A stretch of 64,000 bases of DNA from Polystyrenella longa (GCF_007750395.1 NZ_CP036281.1:1878501-1942500), one strand, 5' to 3'. Positions 44,662-55,317 are shown, counted from the first letter of the stretch. Notes: generated by a model from the letters alone, not told the origin. Program-made: numbers and translations.

Positions 44662-45978
44662 ATGCGCATCACTGTTCTTACTCTTGCTCTCGTTGCCATG
44701 TTCAATGTCACCTTCACACTCTCGGGACTCCAAGCGGGAGACCTGGAAGCGAAGAATGGAAAACAGTGGTTTAAAGGCAACTTACACGCCCATTCTCTCT
44801 GGTCTGATGGAGATGAATACCCGGAGATGATTGGGCTCTGGTACAAAGAACAGGGGTATAACTTCCTAACACTTTCCGACCACAATGTCCTGGCGACCAT
44901 TGATCGCTGGATTGATGTTGAGATGAGCAAGGGTGGGATGGAAGCCTTCGCGAAGCTGCAGAAACAATTTCCCCAAGACTGGATTGAGCAACGAAAAGTC
45001 GATGACATACTGGAAGTCAAACTGAAAAAGTTCGACGAGTTTTCTGAGCTGCTGAATGAAGAGGGTTCTTTCCTGATGGTAAAAGGGGAAGAGGTCACTG
45101 ATGGTTACAAGAACTCACCTATTCATATGAATGTTTCCAATGTGAAAGAAATGATTCCTCCGATGAAGGGGAAGTCAATTTTTGACACGATGCAGAATAA
45201 TGTGAATGCAGCCGCCTCTCAGCGGGAACGGACAGGACAGGCGATGATGATTCACCTGAACCATCCTAACTTCCATTACGGCGTCACAGCGGAAGACCTG
45301 ATGCGAGTTATTGGAGAGAACTTTTTCGAAGTCTACAATGGTCATCCGGGTGTGCGGAACAATGGCGATGAAGTACATGCTTCCACAGAAAGAATGTGGG
45401 ACATCATTCTGACGCGTCGAATTACGGAATTGAAACTTCCGCTCATGTATGGTTTGGCGACCGATGATGGACATGAATATCATCACATTCCATCGCCCGC
45501 CAAACGAAGCGAACCAGGCCGGGGATGGGTGATGGTACTGGCGGATAAACTGGATTCGAACACGCTGATCACCGCGATCGAACAGGGCGACTTCTACGCT
45601 TCATCAGGTGTCACGATGAACCGAATCGTCAGTAATGAAGAAGGGGTCACCGTTGAAGTTGAACCGGTAGAAGGAGAAACTTACACGATCGAATTCATCG
45701 GAACCCGGGATGGTTACGACACGACCAGTGAACCCGTATTGAATAAAGAGGGCGAAGAAGCGAACATCACTCACAAATACAGCGACGAATTGGGAACGGT
45801 ATTGCACTCTGTCTCGGGGACAGAAGCGCATTACTCTTTCCAACCGGATGACTTATATGTGCGAGTTCAGGTGACTTCTTCCGCCGACCATGCGAACCCT
45901 TCGCAGTCGGGAGACAAGAAACAGGCTTGGATCCAGCCAGTTTATGGTCCCGCTGGCCAGGCGCAAGTGGTAAAATAG
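44662..45978 (+). CDS. Secreted PHP-domain metallohydrolase
   Basis: 438 residues with a signal peptide (VLTLALVAMFNVTFTLSGLQA). PHP motifs are visible: KGNLHAHSLWSDGDEYPEMI, LTLSDHNVL, KGEEVT, HLNHPNF and YASSGV, supplying His and Asp ligands for two or three metal ions. PHP enzymes act as phosphoesterases; this exported group resembles histidinol-phosphatase-like proteins of unknown substrate. The C-terminal 90 residues are beta-rich and may bind carbohydrate. It starts just after a DUF1501 terminator and 15 bases before the PSCyt/DUF1549 gene, so it may be co-transcribed with that gene. Confidence 0.85.
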   Translation: MRITVLTLALVAMFNVTFTLSGLQAGDLEAKNGKQWFKGNLHAHSLWSDGDEYPEMIGLWYKEQGYNFLTLSDHNVLATIDRWIDVEMSKGGMEAFAKLQKQFPQDWIEQRKVDDILEVKLKKFDEFSELLNEEGSFLMVKGEEVTDGYKNSPIHMNVSNVKEMIPPMKGKSIFDTMQNNVNAAASQRERTGQAMMIHLNHPNFHYGVTAEDLMRVIGENFFEVYNGHPGVRNNGDEVHASTERMWDIILTRRITELKLPLMYGLATDDGHEYHHIPSPAKRSEPGRGWVMVLADKLDSNTLITAIEQGDFYASSGVTMNRIVSNEEGVTVEVEPVEGETYTIEFIGTRDGYDTTSEPVLNKEGEEANITHKYSDELGTVLHSVSGTEAHYSFQPDDLYVRVQVTSSADHANPSQSGDKKQAWIQPVYGPAGQAQVVK

Positions 45979-45993
45979 AGGAGACCACTTCCG

Positions 45994-48900
45994 TTGAACC
46001 GTCGTGTTACGAGGTTGCCTGTGTTCCTATTCTTCAGCCGCTATTTGAACTTACTTCTGCTTGTCTCTGTTTATGCCATTGCAGTCTACGCGGAGAGTGC
46101 GGTTTCATTGCACGCTGCTGAGACCACAGAGCAGGTCGATTTCAATTTCCACATTCGCCCCATTCTCTCGGACCGCTGTTTTGCCTGTCATGGCCCGGAC
46201 CAAGAGAAGCGGCAGGCCGATCTCAGGTTGGATATTCCTGATCAATTGAATCAGGTCGTTGATGAAGAAGCAGGGATTCACTATGTCGTGCCCGGAAAAC
46301 CAGAGCTAAGCGAACTATTTCGCCGCGTTGATTCCCACGATGAGTTCGAGGTGATGCCACCGGCTGATTCCAATCTGACACTCAGCGAACGGGAAATCGA
46401 TCTCCTGAAAAAATGGATCGAGCAGGGGGCTGAATGGAAAAGTCACTGGTCCTTCATTCCACTGGAAACAGTCGAAATACCTGAAGTGAAGCAGACCAAC
46501 TGGCCCCAAAGTCGGATCGACTACTTCGTCCTGAACCGTCTCGAAAAAGAAGGCCTATCACCTTCATCTCCAGTGAGCCGTGAACAATGGATCCGAAGGG
46601 TCAGCTTCGACCTGACTGGCCTCCCGCCGACGCCAGAAGAGATTGATACCTTTCTAAATGATCAGTCGGAGGAAGCGTACGCAACAGTCGTCGATCGCTT
46701 ACTCGCCTCTCCTCAGTATGGCGAACGGATGGCGGTGGATTGGTTGGATGTCGCCCGTTATGCGGATACCTACGGTTACCAGTCGGATGTCTACCGAGCC
46801 ATGTGGCCGTGGCGTGACTGGGTGATTGATGCCTTCAATGAAAACTTGCCCTACGATGAGTTTATCACCTGGCAACTGGCGGGCGATTTGCTACCGAAGC
46901 CATCGCGTGATCAGATTCTGGCAACTGCCTTCAATCGGCACCATCGGCAGACCAATGAAGGAGGAAGTATTGAAGAAGAGTTTCGTGTCGAGTACGTCTC
47001 AGACCGAACTCAAACTTATGGAACCGCTTTTCTCGGGTTAACACTCGAATGCTCAAAATGTCACGATCACAAATACGATCCCATTACACAGAAAGAGTTT
47101 TATCAGCTCTCCAGTTACTTCAATAGTATCGATGAATTCGGTCTCTATTCCCACTTTACCGATGCTGTCCCCACACCGACGCTGATGTTGCCCGAAGCAG
47201 AACGCGCGAGTGAGTTAGAACGTCTCAATGCCGGAGTCGAGCAGGCTGAGCAGGCGTTGGAATCGATCAAAAAATCTGAAATCGCATCCTTTGCAAACTG
47301 GTTAGGGAAACAGGACAGCGTTCCATCTTCATCGGATGCTGATTCGCAATTGGCAGAAGGGCTAATCGGTCAATTTTCATTCGATAAAATTCAGGTCGCT
47401 GAGGGGCAAGGGAGGATTGATAATCTCGCCGATGACGCAACTTTCGGTGAATTAAAAGATGATCCCCAACAGGTCCCCGGTTTCGCCGGACAGGCATTGA
47501 AATTCAGTGGAGAGAACAACTTCTCCACTACTGTTGGCGGAGACTTTCAACGGAGTCGACCTTTCACGATTTCGTTGTGGATGAAAGCGGACCGACGACA
47601 TGAACGGGCTGTCATCTTCCATCGCTCCGCTGCCTGGACCGACGCGGGAAGCCGCGGGTATCAGTTGTTACTCGAAGAGGGAAAACTTTCTGCCGGTTTG
47701 ATTCACTTCTGGCCGGGAAACGCGATTGGGATTCAGGCTAAAGAGGAACTACCACTCAATCAGTGGATACACGTTACTTTGACTTATGACGGATCCAGCA
47801 GGGCCACTGGTCTGCAATTGTATATGGACGGCAATCTCGCTGCAGTCGATGTCGTTCGAGATAAGCTGGCCAAAGAAATTACCGGCGGAGGGGCGACTAA
47901 ATTTGCCCTCGGTCAGCGGTTCCGGGATCGGGGGTTTATCAACGGCGAAGTCGATGAATTGAGCCTTTACCAGCGGGCGGTTACTCCCATCGAAATCCGG
48001 CAGTTGGCGGATGATCACTCGCTCACCGCGTTATTGAAAAAAACATCTGGTGAATTAACCGAGGCCGAGAGGCAGCAGTTGTATCCGTATTGGCTGGTCC
48101 ATCATAGCGAACCTTTTCGTCAACAGCAGACTCAATTGACTTCACTTCGCAAGCAGTATTGCGAATCGGTCGATCAGGTTGCTGAGGTGATGGTCATGAA
48201 GGAACTCTCCGAACCACGCACGACTCATGTGCTGTACCGCGGAGCCTATGATGCGCCGGGAGAGGCTGTGGATCGCAGTACACCTGAAAGTCTACCTGCG
48301 GCAAGTCCTTCCAACCGTCTGGGACTGGCCGAGTGGACTACATCTCCCGAGCATCCGTTGACCAGCCGCGTGACGGTTAACCGGTTCTGGCAGATGTTTT
48401 TCGGGCAGGGCTTAGTACAAACCCCTGACGACTTCGGGAGTCAGGGTGCCTTACCCACGCATCCGCAGTTGCTGGATGATCTCTCGCTGCGATTTATCAA
48501 ATCAGGTTGGGATGTCAAAGGCTTACTCAAAGAAATTGCGCTTTCGGCGACCTACCGCCAATCATCACAAACATCGAAGGAATTGAATGTCCGTGATCCG
48601 GATAACGAACTATTAGCTCGAGGGCCCCGTTTCCGACTGTCGGCAGAGATGATTCGTGACCAAGCACTTTATGTCAGCGGTTTGCTCGTCGATAAACGGG
48701 GAGGTCCTCCCGTGAAACCGTATCAGCCGGCGGGGTTATGGAAGGAGAAATCAAACAATGTTTATACCCGAGAGGAAGGGGAAGGAAGCCATCGTCGTAG
48801 CTTGTATACCTTCTGGAAGCGAACCTCTCCTCCACCTGCGATGATTACACTCGACGCCGCCAAACGAGATGTTTGCTCGGTTAAACGGCAAACGACGGCG

Positions 48901-49248
48901 ACCCCACTGCAGGCACTAGTGCTGCTGAACGACGTGCAATATGTTGAGGCAGCCCGGGCGATAGCGGTGAAAACAATCAAGAAGAGACCCGACAATCGAG
49001 CCGATCAACTCACTTATCTCTTTCGCAGTCTCACGGGGCGATTTCCGGAAGAGCGAGAAATTGCATTACTTCAACAGGTTTATGAGGAACAGCTGATCGA
49101 GTTTACTTCTCAGCCAGAGCGTATCAGTCAACTTCTGGAGCAGGGGGACGAACCCATCGATGCCGATGTTCCCCAGTCCGAGCAGGCGGCAATGATGGTT
49201 GTTGCTCAGTTATTACTGAATTATGACGAAGTCGTCATGCGTCGATAG
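45994..49248 (+). CDS. PSCyt/DUF1549/LamG/DUF1553 planctomycete surface protein
   Basis: 1084 residues from a TTG start with GGAG 10 bases upstream; a GTG at 46021 behind GAGG is an equally good start and leaves a tidy signal peptide (FLFFSRYLNLLLLVSVYAIAVYA). Domains: planctomycete cytochrome c with CFACHGPDQEKRQADLRLD near residue 60; DUF1549 (about 170-390) with SFDLTGLPPTPEEID and LECSKCHDHKYDPI; a LamG/concanavalin-like domain (about 450-670); DUF1553 (about 780-1050) with LTSRVTVNRFWQMFFGQGLV. The two CxxCH motifs suggest covalent haem. The role is undefined; these proteins are paired with DUF1501 proteins. Confidence 0.92.
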   Translation: MNRRVTRLPVFLFFSRYLNLLLLVSVYAIAVYAESAVSLHAAETTEQVDFNFHIRPILSDRCFACHGPDQEKRQADLRLDIPDQLNQVVDEEAGIHYVVPGKPELSELFRRVDSHDEFEVMPPADSNLTLSEREIDLLKKWIEQGAEWKSHWSFIPLETVEIPEVKQTNWPQSRIDYFVLNRLEKEGLSPSSPVSREQWIRRVSFDLTGLPPTPEEIDTFLNDQSEEAYATVVDRLLASPQYGERMAVDWLDVARYADTYGYQSDVYRAMWPWRDWVIDAFNENLPYDEFITWQLAGDLLPKPSRDQILATAFNRHHRQTNEGGSIEEEFRVEYVSDRTQTYGTAFLGLTLECSKCHDHKYDPITQKEFYQLSSYFNSIDEFGLYSHFTDAVPTPTLMLPEAERASELERLNAGVEQAEQALESIKKSEIASFANWLGKQDSVPSSSDADSQLAEGLIGQFSFDKIQVAEGQGRIDNLADDATFGELKDDPQQVPGFAGQALKFSGENNFSTTVGGDFQRSRPFTISLWMKADRRHERAVIFHRSAAWTDAGSRGYQLLLEEGKLSAGLIHFWPGNAIGIQAKEELPLNQWIHVTLTYDGSSRATGLQLYMDGNLAAVDVVRDKLAKEITGGGATKFALGQRFRDRGFINGEVDELSLYQRAVTPIEIRQLADDHSLTALLKKTSGELTEAERQQLYPYWLVHHSEPFRQQQTQLTSLRKQYCESVDQVAEVMVMKELSEPRTTHVLYRGAYDAPGEAVDRSTPESLPAASPSNRLGLAEWTTSPEHPLTSRVTVNRFWQMFFGQGLVQTPDDFGSQGALPTHPQLLDDLSLRFIKSGWDVKGLLKEIALSATYRQSSQTSKELNVRDPDNELLARGPRFRLSAEMIRDQALYVSGLLVDKRGGPPVKPYQPAGLWKEKSNNVYTREEGEGSHRRSLYTFWKRTSPPPAMITLDAAKRDVCSVKRQTTATPLQALVLLNDVQYVEAARAIAVKTIKKRPDNRADQLTYLFRSLTGRFPEEREIALLQQVYEEQLIEFTSQPERISQLLEQGDEPIDADVPQSEQAAMMVVAQLLLNYDEVVMRR

Positions 49249-49329
49249 TTGGTAGTCTTGCTTTACCAAACAGCGAGCTAATTCATATATAATTTTACAT
49301 GCATTCAAAGTTGAACCCCGGAGGTTCAC

Positions 49330-50775
49330 ATGACTTTCTTACCGGAATCCGATTTTCTGAAACAGACCCGTCGACATTTCCTCGGCCGGGCTTCCACCGG
49401 ACTTGGTGCGGCTGCACTGGGGTCATTACTGCAGTCCACGACGGCTCAGGCTACGGAACCACATGGCGGCGTGATGTCTGATTATCATCATGCTCCCAAG
49501 GCGAAGCGGATCATTTATCTGTTCATGTCGGGGGGACCTTCCCAACTTGATCTGTACGACTACAAACCTGTGCTCAATGAGCGAAATGGGGAAGACTTGC
49601 CCGAGTCGGTCCGACAGGGGCAACGGTTAACAGGAATGTCGGCTAACCAGGCACAGCTACCACTGGCGGGATCGGCCTTCGATTTCCAACAGCATGGACA
49701 AGCCGGAATGTGGATGAGCGAACTTTTACCGCACACGGCGAAAATGGCGGATGAGCTTTGCCTGATTAAATCGATGCATACCGAAGCGATCAACCACGAC
49801 CCGGCGATTACTTTCTTCCAGACAGGCTCTCAAATTGCCGGTCGTCCTTCCATGGGCGCCTGGCTCAGTTACGGACTTGGATCCGCGAACGAAAATCTAC
49901 CGACGTTCTGTGTGCTGGTGACGAAAGACAAGGGAGGGCAGCCACTCTATGCGCGACTGTGGGGGACTGGTTTTTTACCGTCCGTTCATGAAGGAGTTCA
50001 GTTTCGTGCGGGGGCGGAACCAGTTCTTTATCTAAAAAATCCCGCAGGAATCAGCCCGACCGCGCGACGGAAAATGCTGGATCGACTTCAGGAGTTACAT
50101 CAGATTGAACAGGAAAAGAACCTCGATCCTCTGATTGAATCTCGAATCGCTCAGTATGAGATGGCATACAGAATGCAGACCTCGGTTCCCGAAGTCACAG
50201 ATCTCTCAAGCGAACCCGATCACATCTTCGAGATGTATGGTGAGGATTCACGAACACCGGGTACCTTTGCGGCGAACTGCCTGTTGGCTAGGCGTCTGGC
50301 GGAGCAGAATGTGCAATTTATTCAGCTGTATCATCAGGGATGGGACCAGCACAGCAATTTGCCCAATTCTTTACGGAATCAAACAAAAGAAACCGATCAG
50401 CCCTGTGCCGCACTTCTGCAAGATTTAAAACAACGTGGCATGCTTGATGACACCATCGTGTTGTGGGGAGGTGAGTTTGGTCGTACCAATTACAGCCAGG
50501 GAAAACTGACGGCCAGTGATTATGGCCGCGACCACCACCCACGGTGCTTTTCCATGTGGGGGGCGGGCGGTGGCTTCAAACCGGGCATGCAATATGGCGA
50601 GACGGATCCATTCGGTTACAACGTAGCTGAGAACCCGGTTCACGTTCACGATCTGCACGCCACACTCTTGCATCTACTTGGCATTGATCATGAACGTCTG
50701 ACCTATAAACATCAGGGACGACGTTTTCGATTGACTGATGTGTTTGGCGATGTAAAAGACGAGTTGCTGGCTTAG
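49330..50775 (+). CDS. DUF1501 protein with Tat signal
   Basis: 481 residues; GGAGG lies 5 bases before the ATG. The leader TRRHFLGRASTGLGAAALGSLL carries a twin-arginine motif. Conserved DUF1501 blocks are LFMSGGPSQLDLYDYKP, LIKSMHTEAINHDPAITFFQTG, FIQLYHQGWDQHSN and IVLWGGEFGRT, ending with DLHATLLHLLGIDHERLTYKHQGR. It directly follows the DUF1549/DUF1553 gene, the standard planctomycete pairing, and is probably co-transcribed. It is only distantly similar to the DUF1501 protein at 43124. Confidence 0.92.
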   Translation: MTFLPESDFLKQTRRHFLGRASTGLGAAALGSLLQSTTAQATEPHGGVMSDYHHAPKAKRIIYLFMSGGPSQLDLYDYKPVLNERNGEDLPESVRQGQRLTGMSANQAQLPLAGSAFDFQQHGQAGMWMSELLPHTAKMADELCLIKSMHTEAINHDPAITFFQTGSQIAGRPSMGAWLSYGLGSANENLPTFCVLVTKDKGGQPLYARLWGTGFLPSVHEGVQFRAGAEPVLYLKNPAGISPTARRKMLDRLQELHQIEQEKNLDPLIESRIAQYEMAYRMQTSVPEVTDLSSEPDHIFEMYGEDSRTPGTFAANCLLARRLAEQNVQFIQLYHQGWDQHSNLPNSLRNQTKETDQPCAALLQDLKQRGMLDDTIVLWGGEFGRTNYSQGKLTASDYGRDHHPRCFSMWGAGGGFKPGMQYGETDPFGYNVAENPVHVHDLHATLLHLLGIDHERLTYKHQGRRFRLTDVFGDVKDELLA

Positions 50776-50813
50776 AGCAACTCGTGTGGGGGCAACTTAA
50801 TAACTCAATATGC

Positions 50814-51701
50814 TTATTTCTTGGGTTGATAATCACGCCATAACCAGACAAGTGATTCCGGCAGAATAGCGCCTCCATGGATGTGGTTGTGGCCTCCTTC
50901 GCCGTAGACAAACTTGTAGTCGTACTCGGAGAATTTCAATGCCGCGGCCATCTGTTGATTGGAGAGAGGCCAGTTCCCGTGGGCATTGTCGAGATCGTTC
51001 GAACCATCCTGCAGGAAGACGCGAATCGGTTTCGGTTCAGTTTTGCGAATGAGAGCCGGGTAAACATGCCCCCCGCGAATGTTGGTAAAGCTACCGACGT
51101 GGGAAAGGACTTTGCGGAAAGAGTCGGGGCGTTCCCAGGCAACAGTCCAGGCACAAATTCCACCAGAACTGATTCCACAGATCGCACGCCCTTCCGGATC
51201 GTCTGTGAATTTGACTTCGTACTTCTTTGCGATCATGGGCAGAAACTCATCGATTAAGAACCGGGCATATTGATCGCTGAGGGTGTCGTATTCGAAGCTG
51301 CGATTTCGTTTAGGTTTTCCACCTTCCGTTTCTTGGGAGAAAACTCCCGGGTTGATAAACACCCCAATGGTGACAGGCATCTTCTTTTGATGGATTAAAT
51401 TGTCAAACACGATCGGCACCCGCTGGTCACGTTCTACATCGACGTACGATGCTCCGTCCTGAAAGACCATCAGACAAGCCGTTTCTCCCGGTTGATACTG
51501 TGCGGGGATGTAAACGTAATAATCCCGTACGGTGCCCGCGTAGACATCGTCGCTGGTGTAACTGCCCTCAAGGATCTCTCCCTGGGGGACGCCCGCTTGT
51601 CGTTCCGAGTCAGGACCATGCTTGTAAGGTTCTTCTGCCAGCAGGGGGGCAGCAGTGATTGTCAGAATCAGACAGGTCAGGATTGAATTAAGCCAGCGCA
51701 T
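50814..51701 (-). CDS. Secreted esterase, enterochelin-esterase-like
   Basis: 295 residues with a signal peptide ([15 protein letters not shown]). The esterase family PF00756 pattern is seen: [23 protein letters not shown], nucleophile Ser in [11 protein letters not shown] (GxSxG), Asp in [18 protein letters not shown] and a C-terminal His in GGHNHIHGG. It probably cleaves an ester in the extracellular or periplasmic space. Planctomycete genomes hold many such enzymes linked to polysaccharide deacetylation, which is inference here. It converges with the DUF1501 gene with 38 bases between stops. Confidence 0.85.
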   Translation of the reverse strand: MRWLNSILTCLILTITAAPLLAEEPYKHGPDSERQAGVPQGEILEGSYTSDDVYAGTVRDYYVYIPAQYQPGETACLMVFQDGASYVDVERDQRVPIVFDNLIHQKKMPVTIGVFINPGVFSQETEGGKPKRNRSFEYDTLSDQYARFLIDEFLPMIAKKYEVKFTDDPEGRAICGISSGGICAWTVAWERPDSFRKVLSHVGSFTNIRGGHVYPALIRKTEPKPIRVFLQDGSNDLDNAHGNWPLSNQQMAAALKFSEYDYKFVYGEGGHNHIHGGAILPESLVWLWRDYQPKK

Positions 51702-51979
51702 GTAAAAGCCTCTCTCATAAGAAGTAAAGAAATCGACAGTTGCAGCTTCAAAAGTAACAGCTCGACTGAGTGAAATCCAGTATGCTGAAGGGGACGCGTT
51801 CCCCCCATCTGCAGAGATTTAGTTAGAGCGTCGAGGATCCGTTACCACTTTTTAGAAGAAAACAGTGTGACGTTTTTAGAGATTCTTCGCCTGTTGAGTA
51901 TCGAATGAATTCCACGTCAAACGTCGTGGACCTGAGTATTGCTTAACTGAACGAATATTCCCAAACAAGGAGCTCCGTA

Positions 51980-54613
51980 ATGGAGATCTGTGTGACCATA
52001 TCGGTCTTAATTTTCGTCGTCATGCTGCTGGTGATGATCAATTATCTGGGGGGCCTCAAAGAAGGCATTAAATTTAATAAAGAAGACGTCGGCAAACTAC
52101 GACAGCGGATGAAGTCGCTGGAAGCACAATTGAATCAACTGCGATTACAACTGAGGAATTCTGATGAGCCGAATCATGCTGAACCCGAGGCGAGCCTGCC
52201 TGCTGAGATCGGGATGGTTCACGAATTTCAACAGGACGAAACGAATATCGAAGAGGAGTTCTTTGGAGTCGGTATAGACGAACTGGAGATCATCCCTGAA
52301 GGGGAAGTAAGTACCAAACCCGAAAAAGAGAATTCAGAGCCAAGGCCCGTCTCGTCGAGAGTTTCGGATCCAGGCCAAGAGTTTCTTCATTCTGCTCCTG
52401 TGGCAAGAGACTCAGAATTCGACAAAGAAAATAGTTGGGAACAAATTCTCGCCGGAAAGTGGCTCTCCTGGTTAGGGGCGGTGACGTTCATTATTGGGGC
52501 GGGTTTCTTTATTAAATATACGATCGATATGGGATGGATTGGTCCTCGCGAACGTGTTTTGATCGGTCTCGCTACGGGACTTCTGGCTTTTGCGGGTGGT
52601 GTCTGGGCGAAAATTCGTGACTACGGCTTTGTGAGCCAGGGGCTCGTCGGTACGGCGATGGGCATTTTGTACTTCTCGATATTCGCCGCCGTGGAATGGT
52701 ATCAACTTGTGCCCGTACCAATAGGCTTAACGGGCTTGATGGTCGTAACGGGGATGACCCTGGCATTTGCACTCTGGTCGAATACACAAGTGACGGCACT
52801 GATAGGAATGTTTGGTGGGTACTTGACGCCACTCATGTTGTGGCCGGGTGAGCATAGTCTGGCTCCGCTCTTCTCTTATCTCTTTGTCCTGAATAGCGGG
52901 ATTCTATTGATTACGACTCGACGTCAATGGTCGTGGCTGCAATTGCTCTCTCTGGGGGGCACGACTCTCGCTTGGGTCGCGTGGTTAGATTATCACTATG
53001 ATCCTGCCGCGATCAAACCGACGTTCCTCTGGATGTCCGTTTTCTTTGTCCAATTTGTGTTGTTGTCTGTTTGGAATCATCTCATTCAACGTCGAGATAT
53101 GAAACCGCTCGATTTGGTGCTTATGCTGGCGACACCCTTTGTCTTTCTGGGAGGATATCTCTGGATCACTCAGGAAGTATGGCGAGACTCACAGGGACTT
53201 CTATCACTGGCGATGGCGTTGGTTTACTGCTTGATGACAGTTCTCTGCTGGTATCGTGTTCCCGAAAATAAGCAACTGATCCAGGTACAGGCGGGGATTG
53301 CCTTAAGCTTCTTTATTCTAGCAGTTCCACTGCATTTTGATGGGTATTGGATTCCACTGTTATGGACAGTGCAGAGTCTGTTATTGATTCAAACAGGGTT
53401 CCGCATGAAAGATGGCCGCGTTCGACTATGTGGTTTAGCCTTACTGGCGATCGTGCAGCTCTTCCTGTTTGGATATACGGTGGAGACTTTCAGTCATCCA
53501 GTTGGCTCCTACTGGAAATTCGTGGAGCATCAACCAGAGACGATGGAAATGCTTTCACGAGGTCCCGGTGAGTATACATTCTCGCTGGCACACCTTTTTA
53601 ATGAGCGGTCGTTCTGTTTCTTTGCTTCCTTATTCTCATTTGGCTTGCTCGCGTGGGAATATCGTCGTCGATCGGACAATATTAAATTCGGTCTCGATGT
53701 GGCTGGTTCGGGGAATCAGTGGATGCTGTTTTCTGAAAACCAGACCGAAGAATTTCTGCGGATGTCAGGTCTATTCGCTCAAGCTTGGCTGATTACGTTT
53801 TTCGTTCTCTGTTGCAATGAAGGATTGATGGTTGGAAAAATGATGGCGTGGATACCTCAGGCGTATCCTCCTGTGTTCTCCGCGCTTACGGGGGTGACCG
53901 CCTTTCTTGCCTGGGGATATTTCTCACGCTGGCGTCCGCATCGGGGGCTGGCGATGGTTTACTTGCTGATGGCGTTGGGAGTGTGCAGTCTGTTTATCGG
54001 TGGGATGTATACGCTGTTGGATTGGAAAACGAGTTACCCAACGGCACTCTCTGCGAATCGGTATTATCAGTTCTGGATCTGTCCCGTGTTGAACCTGAGA
54101 TTTCTGGGCCATGGAGCCCTCGTCGCGGTCGCCATCTGGTTTTGTTGCAGGGCAGAACGCTTAACCGTCCTGTTCAAGGATGAACCTCGTCGTCCGGAGG
54201 ATGAGATATCCCTGTTCCGACTGGATGCCGAAGGCTGGCGAAAAACTTTTGGGTTGTATGCCTTTAGTGCGAGCCTGGCTCTACTGACATTGGAAGCTTA
54301 TGCGATTGGAGTACAACGCGATTGGGGGACGGCCACCTCGCTTTCCATCACTGCCGTCTGGACTGGATACGGTCTAGTATTACTGCTGCTGGGGATTGCG
54401 CGGAAGTCTGTGAATCTGCGGACGGTTGCCTTAACCATCTTTCTGCTGACGACGGTGAAGGTCTATTTGCATGACGTCTGGTATCTGGACAAAACAATTC
54501 GAACGCTCGCCTTTATGGGCTTGGGGGTGGTGCTGCTCTTTATTCCCTGGCTATACAAACGATATCGCCACCGACTGAAAAAAGGAGCGGGGGAATTACC
54601 GCAAAAGACGTGA
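51980..54613 (+). CDS. DUF2339 multipass membrane protein
   Basis: 877 residues; AGGAG lies 7 bases before the ATG. An N-terminal membrane segment (residues 5-22) is followed by a coiled-coil (about 35-60, KLRQRMKSLEAQLNQLRLQLR) and a long acidic, Pro-containing linker (about 65-150). From residue 155 (AGKWLSWLGAVTFIIGAGFFIKYTIDMGWIGP) onward it is almost entirely membrane segments, about twenty, which is the DUF2339 pattern. The function of this family is unknown. It is followed 75 bases later by a small membrane protein. Confidence 0.88.
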   Translation: MEICVTISVLIFVVMLLVMINYLGGLKEGIKFNKEDVGKLRQRMKSLEAQLNQLRLQLRNSDEPNHAEPEASLPAEIGMVHEFQQDETNIEEEFFGVGIDELEIIPEGEVSTKPEKENSEPRPVSSRVSDPGQEFLHSAPVARDSEFDKENSWEQILAGKWLSWLGAVTFIIGAGFFIKYTIDMGWIGPRERVLIGLATGLLAFAGGVWAKIRDYGFVSQGLVGTAMGILYFSIFAAVEWYQLVPVPIGLTGLMVVTGMTLAFALWSNTQVTALIGMFGGYLTPLMLWPGEHSLAPLFSYLFVLNSGILLITTRRQWSWLQLLSLGGTTLAWVAWLDYHYDPAAIKPTFLWMSVFFVQFVLLSVWNHLIQRRDMKPLDLVLMLATPFVFLGGYLWITQEVWRDSQGLLSLAMALVYCLMTVLCWYRVPENKQLIQVQAGIALSFFILAVPLHFDGYWIPLLWTVQSLLLIQTGFRMKDGRVRLCGLALLAIVQLFLFGYTVETFSHPVGSYWKFVEHQPETMEMLSRGPGEYTFSLAHLFNERSFCFFASLFSFGLLAWEYRRRSDNIKFGLDVAGSGNQWMLFSENQTEEFLRMSGLFAQAWLITFFVLCCNEGLMVGKMMAWIPQAYPPVFSALTGVTAFLAWGYFSRWRPHRGLAMVYLLMALGVCSLFIGGMYTLLDWKTSYPTALSANRYYQFWICPVLNLRFLGHGALVAVAIWFCCRAERLTVLFKDEPRRPEDEISLFRLDAEGWRKTFGLYAFSASLALLTLEAYAIGVQRDWGTATSLSITAVWTGYGLVLLLLGIARKSVNLRTVALTIFLLTTVKVYLHDVWYLDKTIRTLAFMGLGVVLLFIPWLYKRYRHRLKKGAGELPQKT

Positions 54614-54687
54614 TCCTTTCGTAATTCCTTTCCGTTATCCTCAGTGATCTAAAACGAGAACGGCAAACAAATCGAGGAGGAAGCTTA

Positions 54688-55107
54688 ATGGGTAATTATG
54701 AAATCAAAAGAGGAGTTGCCTGGGGGACTCTCATCACTTCTCTGCTTTTATTTTGGGCTACCTATCCATCAAGGGTCAGTTACAGACCTCCTTTTCCGGA
54801 ATTAACCGAATGGATTGGAATTCCTGTCCTACTTCTGATTCTCGCTGGTTTGTTATTCCTCTGCTATCTCTGTCGGTCCTGGCTGGGTGTGGGGATTGTG
54901 GCCGTGGGTCTCGCTGCAGGAATTCTGGGAGGGACCTTCAAAGAGTTCCAGGCAAACAGGTACCATGAGCGTTTTACGCACGCACATCACAATTTGTTTT
55001 TGAACCAGAGAGACAAACGACAGAATTGGACGCGTCATAAACTGATGGCGGGAGTCTGTCTTGCTGGAGGAGGCCTCAGTGCAGCGATGCTGCGCGACAG
55101 AGTCTAA
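54688..55107 (+). CDS. Small membrane protein, unknown function
   Basis: 139 residues with GAGGAGG before the ATG. Three hydrophobic segments are visible (about 10-25, 36-60, 66-85), then a basic soluble region (HERFTHAHHNLFLNQRDKRQNWTRHK) and a final short hydrophobic stretch. No family is recognised. It is probably co-transcribed with the DUF2339 gene 75 bases upstream. Confidence 0.7.
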   Translation: MGNYEIKRGVAWGTLITSLLLFWATYPSRVSYRPPFPELTEWIGIPVLLLILAGLLFLCYLCRSWLGVGIVAVGLAAGILGGTFKEFQANRYHERFTHAHHNLFLNQRDKRQNWTRHKLMAGVCLAGGGLSAAMLRDRV

Positions 55108-55317
55108 AACAGGTTAAAACAGGTGAGAGAAACAGTGAGCAGCCAGCAGGAAATATAGAATGTGATATTTCTCAGATTCTGTTCCTTAAATCAGGAAACC
55201 GAAGACATTCGATTGTTGCGTTCGCAATGGGAAAGTATTGTATTGAGCATACATCGCTGTCCTGTTGAAACAGCAGTCCGGCTATTATCTGTCATCCCGT
55301 AAGTTGGAAAAAAGAAC

